Assembly: GCA_001464165.1 (NCBI GenBank)
Contig: LNEX01000076.1
Coordinates: 1 to 10,268, forward strand
Source: a bacterium Ga0077546
Lineage (GTDB): Bacteria > Cyanobacteriota > Vampirovibrionia > Obscuribacterales > Obscuribacteraceae
Reading direction: 5' to 3'
Length of the DNA: 10,268 nt
The translations under genes and the position numbers were made by a program. Positions 7,018 to 10,268 of the stretch are shown here, piece after piece (position 1 is the first letter of the stretch; every line of letters begins with the position of its first letter). The notes beneath the pieces are model-generated. The model had not been told where the DNA came from and did not search any database. It saw only the letters and a list, made by a program, of their open reading frames with translations.

Positions 7018-7772
7018 AGAGTCCTCTCGTTTGCAAGTCTGATTTTTCCAGGGGCATCATTGTTTTGCAGAACCGATTTTTGCAGAACAGACCGCTCTAA
7101 GCATTGTGCCAAAGTGACTCTCGCCTCTTCACATGCTGTTTGGTCTTTATTGCGCGCCAGGTCTTCCATCTTGAGAAATTGCCTTTCGGCAGCAGATACA
7201 TCATAACCACTTGCTTTGAGAGAAAGAATTCGCTGCTTGATTTCTTTACTATTTTCATTAGCTGAGTAATTAAGAATTTCAGCGTAGCTTAAGCCCTGAT
7301 AACGACTCTTTAAACTAGTTGCTAGAAATGGCTCAAGAGTTACGCGAGCAAGAATTTCACTTTTAGTAAGTTTGCCACTAGCAAAAAGGAGCAAGTCTCT
7401 CTTTGCAACAGAAACCTGGGTGTAGCAATTCTGGGACACTACAGGAAAATAACTAAAAACAAACGTATCGAAAGCATCAGGAGAAGCATCGTTTAACTCT
7501 TTGCTGAGCAAAATAGAGTTGATCTTGAGATCTTTGATGTGTGCACGCTGGTCTTGATAGAGACTAAGCTCCAAGCAGCCACCATCAATCTTGAACCGGG
7601 CAGTGGCAGCTTGGGACACAAACTTGCTACTTTTAAGACAATGTGAAATAGCGGCCGTCTCCTGACAAGAAGCAGGGCAATTGACAAAGACCGCAAGGCT
7701 GCCAAGACAAAGCAGCATCAGTAAACTGAATCGACTAATTCCGCAAAGCTGAGCTAGAAGAGCTTTTGACAT
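7005..7772 (-). CDS. Exported Cys-containing protein of unknown function
   Basis: I do not recognise this 255-residue protein. From ATG 7772 it has a positively charged start and a hydrophobic stretch (SLLMLLCLGSLAVFV, about 16-30), a likely Sec signal peptide or N-terminal anchor. No clean lipobox follows: the candidates FVNC and PASC lack the right residues. The mature part is mixed alpha/beta in appearance and holds several cysteines (motifs SHC, GGC, QNC, TAC, AQC), consistent with disulfides outside the cytoplasm. The C-terminal third is charged and helical. The frame is also open to GTG 7790 and TTG 7781. No start has a Shine-Dalgarno, and a -10-like TATAGT (7789-7794) overlaps the GTG, which argues against 7790. 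Its end overlaps rlmD by 13 bp, so it probably heads an operon with rlmD and the GNAT gene, but this gives no functional clue. Confidence 0.7.
   Translation of the reverse strand: MSKALLAQLCGISRFSLLMLLCLGSLAVFVNCPASCQETAAISHCLKSSKFVSQAATARFKIDGGCLELSLYQDQRAHIKDLKINSILLSKELNDASPDAFDTFVFSYFPVVSQNCYTQVSVAKRDLLLFASGKLTKSEILARVTLEPFLATSLKSRYQGLSYAEILNYSANENSKEIKQRILSLKASGYDVSAAERQFLKMEDLARNKDQTACEEARVTLAQCLERSVLQKSVLQNNDAPGKIRLANERTLWPR
7022..7028 (-). promoter_or_regulatory. Ribosome binding site deciding the rlmD GTG start
   Basis: GAGAGGA on the minus strand, four bases before GTG 7017. It lies in the last codons of the upstream gene and supports a GTG start that overlaps that gene by 13 bp. 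Confidence 0.7.
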
Positions 7773-7788
7773 TGTCTGCAAGGGGAGC

Positions 7789-7794
7789 ACTATA
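7789..7794 (-). promoter_or_regulatory. Possible -10 element for the exported-protein/rlmD/GNAT operon
   Basis: TATAGT (5/6 match) on the minus strand, 7 nt before an in-frame TTG at 7781 and 16 nt before ATG 7772. The region upstream is AT-rich but shows no good -35. The transcript would be leaderless from TTG or have a leader of about 9 nt from ATG. Confidence 0.4.
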
Positions 7795-7826
7795 TTTACC
7801 GCTTTTAATTAAGCAGAATAAATCTA

Positions 7827-7851
7827 TCATGTGCTTCACCCCAGTACATGA
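7827..7851. repeat. Dyad TCATGT-N13-ACATGA in the divergent promoter region
   Basis: Two 6-bp inverted half-sites with centres 19 bp apart (about two helical turns) lie between the divergent -10 elements at 7789-7794 and 7883-7888. The position would suit a dimeric regulator of either gene. Short half-sites like this can also occur by chance. Confidence 0.3.
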
Positions 7852-7860
7852 ACCGGCAAC

Positions 7861-7888
7861 TTAAACTATTAGTCTTCACGGCTATAAT
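7861..7888 (+). promoter_or_regulatory. Promoter of sbcD-like gene, probably giving a leaderless mRNA
   Basis: A perfect TATAAT at 7883-7888 with a weak TTAAAC (7861-7866) 16 bp upstream. The distance from the -10 to ATG 7896 is 7 nt, so transcription should begin at or next to the A of the ATG. No Shine-Dalgarno is present. Confidence 0.6.
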
Positions 7889-7895
7889 GACATCC

Positions 7896-9155
7896 ATGAC
7901 CATTAACCTAATCCACGTCTCTGACATTCACTTCGGTTCCGGCGAGAGCCATGGCCGATTGAACCCAGAAACCGGACTCAATGTCCGATTCGAAGACTTC
8001 GTAGCCGCGCTGACAAAAGTGGTTGACTATTCCATTGAGCAGCAATGCGATATTTTTCTATTCTCTGGTGATGCTTACCGCAACGCTTCACCAGAGCCAA
8101 TCTATCAAAAGATGTTTGCCGGCCAACTAAAACGTCTCAGCGATGCTGGTATTACCAGCATTCTGGTCGTCGGTAACCATGATCAAGTCTTGCGTGCCTC
8201 TCAAAGCCATGCCATGTCTGTATTTCAAAGTCTTGAAGTACCCGGCGTACTGATGGTCGACAGACCAATTTCTACCGTAATCAACACCAAGAATGGTGCT
8301 CTGCAGTTAGTCGGTTTACCGCATATAACTCGGCATCAGCTAATGACCTTAGACAAATACAAAGATCTTTCAGCCGTTGAAATAGACAAAGTATTGAAAG
8401 AACACATTCGCGACTTACTGCGTGGTTTTTATCTCAAGCTTGACCCAGCAATACCAACTGTGGTTACAGCGCATATGAGCACAGACACAGCCCTAGCTGG
8501 CATTGAAGAGGAGCTTCTAGTTGGTTACACCTTAACCTTCCCCACCGAAATGTTTGTCAGTGAGCGAGTCGACTATGTCGCCCTTGGTCACATCCACAAG
8601 TATCAAGTACTGCGCCAAGACAAGCCCGCCATCGTCTACGCCGGTTCTTTAGAGCGAGTCGACTTCGGTGAAGAGAAAGAAGACAAAGGTTTCGTTCACG
8701 TAAAAATAGATAGAACTAGTGCTGGTGCCAAAACCGAGTTTAAGTTCATTTCTATTAATCCCCGCCCCTTCATCACAGTAGAAGCCGACTTAACCAACTG
8801 TGATAGTCCTCTAGAGTTGCTGACAAAGAAAATTAGCAAGGTATTCGTGCCCGGTTGCGTCTTGCGCATACGCTACAAAATTGGCCAAGAAAATCTCAAT
8901 CAAATCGACGAAGATGCTCTAAAACAAATAGCGCAGGCGGCCCTTTCGGTAAAATTTAGCGCCGAAATTGTGCCATCTCACCAGCGAGCACGCCTACCAC
9001 AGTTAACTGAAAGTGCTGTTCTCAACCCACTTACAGCAATTGACACATATCTAACAGAAGTAGCCCCAGAGCGAAAAGATCGGTTACTCTCAAAAGCGAA
9101 AGAGATAATGGGCAAGCTAGGCGCTGAGATCAGCGGTACAGAAACTAAAGGTTGA
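7896..9155 (+). CDS. sbcD: SbcD/Mre11-family exonuclease subunit
   Basis: A 419-residue calcineurin-like metallophosphoesterase of the SbcD/Mre11 group, which with the SbcC/Rad50 ATPase trims DNA ends and hairpins in double-strand-break repair. All metal-binding motifs are visible: HVSDIHFG (D10, H12), FSGDAYR (D59), VVGNHD (N94-H95-D96), TAHMS (H193) and ALGHIH (H232, H234). They are followed by YAGSLERVDFGEE, typical of SbcD, and a C-terminal capping domain. The GDAYR form of motif II, rather than GDVF/GDLF, recalls a subgroup of SbcD-like proteins. The frame is open back to 7848, but ATG 7896 is preferred: it puts D-x-H at the usual distance from the N-terminus, and a TATAAT lies just upstream, over the ATG at 7887. 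No sbcC is seen here; the next gene, 4 bp on, is a lipoprotein. Confidence 0.92.
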   Translation: MTINLIHVSDIHFGSGESHGRLNPETGLNVRFEDFVAALTKVVDYSIEQQCDIFLFSGDAYRNASPEPIYQKMFAGQLKRLSDAGITSILVVGNHDQVLRASQSHAMSVFQSLEVPGVLMVDRPISTVINTKNGALQLVGLPHITRHQLMTLDKYKDLSAVEIDKVLKEHIRDLLRGFYLKLDPAIPTVVTAHMSTDTALAGIEEELLVGYTLTFPTEMFVSERVDYVALGHIHKYQVLRQDKPAIVYAGSLERVDFGEEKEDKGFVHVKIDRTSAGAKTEFKFISINPRPFITVEADLTNCDSPLELLTKKISKVFVPGCVLRIRYKIGQENLNQIDEDALKQIAQAALSVKFSAEIVPSHQRARLPQLTESAVLNPLTAIDTYLTEVAPERKDRLLSKAKEIMGKLGAEISGTETKG

Positions 9156-9159
9156 ATAA

Positions 9160-9747
9160 GTGAGTTTTAGAAAAGAATTAGCGAACAGTGTTTTGTTGGT
9201 TTTCACAGCAACAATTTTGGCTGGTTGCACCCAGGTAGCGAACAATGAAGTAACACCCCAAGGCACAATTGCTCTTGAAAAAATAACTCTAGGAATACCT
9301 GAGTCAACTCTTAAGGAAGCAATGGTTTCTTTCGTTCGCGACCCCTCCGCTGGCGCTAATGCTGGCGGTAAGAGTCAATATCTTAGCCGCGAGAAAACAA
9401 CAGCCGGCGGTCAATATATGGTTCAGTGCAAAGACGGCACAATCTTTCAAATCAGCGAAGTATTTGCAGATACACCCACAACTAAAGAGCCAGCTGCTAT
9501 CGAATTACGCAAGCTACTGCCCCCTAACGCGCCAGAACAATCGCGGGTAGAAGAAAAGGCCACCAGCGATATCTACTATTACGGCTCTGACTTAATCGGC
9601 GAACTGAATTACAAGGATAGCAAGAAGGCTCAAATAACAAATTTGACAGCAACTAACATGCTGTCTTTAAGAGACGCTGAAAAAGCTACAAAGGCAAGCA
9701 AAGATAAGCTGAAACCAATTGTGGAAGAAGCGCAGAAAGGCAAATAG
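9160..9747 (+). CDS. Small lipoprotein of unknown function
   Basis: A 195-residue protein with a lipoprotein signal peptide: Arg/Lys near the start (FRKE), a hydrophobic stretch (10-20) and the lipobox ILAGC with the lipidated cysteine at C23. The mature part begins with a short linker, then IALEKITLGIPESTLKEAM (about 37-55). That last segment loosely recalls the LxxIxxGMsxxxV opening of BamE/SmpA-type small lipoproteins, a resemblance too weak to assign. The C-terminal 35 residues are Lys- and Ala-rich and probably helical. The start is GTG 9160, with an AAAGG about nine bases upstream inside the end of the preceding gene. It sits 4 bp after the sbcD-like stop, so the two are very likely co-transcribed, an unusual partner for a cytoplasmic nuclease. 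Confidence 0.8.
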   Translation: MSFRKELANSVLLVFTATILAGCTQVANNEVTPQGTIALEKITLGIPESTLKEAMVSFVRDPSAGANAGGKSQYLSREKTTAGGQYMVQCKDGTIFQISEVFADTPTTKEPAAIELRKLLPPNAPEQSRVEEKATSDIYYYGSDLIGELNYKDSKKAQITNLTATNMLSLRDAEKATKASKDKLKPIVEEAQKGK

Positions 9748-9793
9748 AAGTGTTCAATTGACTAAAAACTAATGCAGCAAATAGCGATATCGG

Positions 9794-9811
9794 CCAGAAT
9801 TGCATTTCTGG
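9794..9811. repeat. Palindrome CCAGAA-N6-TTCTGG abutting a -10 box, possible operator
   Basis: A perfect 6-bp inverted repeat with a 6-nt centre ends one base before the TATAAA at 9812-9817. It covers the promoter spacer, where a bound repressor would block RNA polymerase. It has no following T-run, so it is a poor terminator for the lipoprotein gene. Confidence 0.4.
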
Positions 9812-9817
9812 TATAAA
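9812..9817 (+). promoter_or_regulatory. Possible -10 element of the ABC-2 permease gene
   Basis: TATAAA (5/6 match) 9 nt before ATG 9827 would give a leader of 0-4 nt. There is no good -35 at the normal distance, and no Shine-Dalgarno at a usable spacing. Confidence 0.45.
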
Positions 9818-9826
9818 TGAGCTGAG

Positions 9827-10268
9827 ATGACTACGTCTACAATATCTGATATTTCAACACCGCATATCCAAGGCAAAAGCAATGGGCTGCTGGAGCTTTG
9901 GAATCAACGCCATTTACTCGGTCTAATGGTGAAACGCGATTGCCTTGGACGCTACAAGGGCTCTCTACTTGGGCTCTTGTGGCCTCTGGTCAACCCGTTT
10001 GGGCATCTGCTTTTATACACGTTCCTTTTTTCGGTAGTTCTGAAAGTAAAATTCGGTACAAGTGGCAGCACTAGCAATTTCGCCCTTTACTTGATGGCCG
10101 GCCTTCTACCGTGGGGCGCTTTCGCCGAAGCCCTGGCACATTCTTCTACGGTGATACTCGAACATCCGAACCTAGTCAAAAGGGTTGTCTTTCCTCTACA
10201 GATACTGCCCCTAGTTACAGTACTTTCGGCCCTCGTCACAGAAGGTATCGCCTTTACGATCTTGATTG
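9827..10268 (+). CDS. ABC-2 type polysaccharide/lipid-glycan export permease, 3' end cut by window edge
   Basis: 147 codons are visible before the window ends. A cytoplasmic N-terminus with an amphipathic segment (LLELWNQRHLLGLMVKRD) leads to the motif GRYKGSLLGLLWPLVNPFGHLL (41-62), typical of the Wzm/KpsM/TagG family. At least three membrane stretches follow (about 50-73, 86-102, 122-147) with PWGAFAEAL and the loop EHPNLVKRVVFPLQILPL. This family forms the channel of transporters exporting O-antigen, capsule or teichoic-acid-type glycans, paired with an ATPase usually encoded just downstream; that partner is outside the window. About half of the usual 260-280 residues are seen. ATG 9827 is the first credible start. 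A 79-bp gap and its own -10 box suggest a separate transcript from the lipoprotein gene. Confidence 0.92.
   Translation, partial: MTTSTISDISTPHIQGKSNGLLELWNQRHLLGLMVKRDCLGRYKGSLLGLLWPLVNPFGHLLLYTFLFSVVLKVKFGTSGSTSNFALYLMAGLLPWGAFAEALAHSSTVILEHPNLVKRVVFPLQILPLVTVLSALVTEGIAFTILI

Noticed and set aside
1..10268. Mobile elements, CRISPR arrays, tRNA or rRNA genes
   Set aside because: No transposase or integrase motifs, regularly spaced repeats, or tRNA/rRNA-like sequence were seen on either strand.

Overview
The window is bacterial chromosomal DNA of moderate GC, carrying housekeeping genes in the middle and cell-surface polysaccharide or glycan genes at both ends. Bacterial ribosomal protein L9, an RlmD-type rRNA methyltransferase, an SbcD-type nuclease, a lipoprotein and an ABC-2 polysaccharide-export permease place it in Bacteria. 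The lineage is uncertain. One hint is an acetyltransferase that closely resembles the cyanobacterial/plastid GNAT (SNAT/NSI) type, so a member or non-photosynthetic relative of the cyanobacterial phylum (Vampirovibrionia/Melainabacteria) is a weak guess. No phage, transposon, CRISPR array, tRNA or rRNA was found.

Layout, left to right. On the minus strand, 1-891 holds a SAM-dependent methyltransferase cut by the window edge. It is followed by two multi-membrane GT-C-type glycosyltransferase-like proteins (1005-2657 and 2683-4368) and rplI (4377-4910). In transcription order this is rplI, GT-C, GT-C, methyltransferase, with a strong intrinsic terminator for rplI lying inside the first codons of the first GT-C gene. 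A second minus-strand cluster runs 7772 to 5067: an exported Cys-rich protein of unknown function, an rlmD-like gene broken by a +1 frameshift, and a GNAT acetyltransferase. These overlap or abut, as in an operon.

From a divergent promoter region at about 7780-7896, the plus strand carries an SbcD/Mre11-like nuclease, a small lipoprotein 4 bp behind it, and then the start of an ABC-2 polysaccharide-export permease that runs off the right edge.

The less ordinary signals are: (1) a complete terminator hairpin encoded within the first membrane helix of a downstream gene; (2) several genes with no Shine-Dalgarno sequence that have a -10-like hexamer about 7-9 nt before the start codon, suggesting leaderless mRNAs, while rplI, rlmD and the GNAT have normal ribosome binding sites; (3) the rlmD frameshift, which coincides with a perfect 8-bp hairpin; (4) the plastid/cyanobacterial-type acetyltransferase. 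No clearly new multi-gene system is evident.
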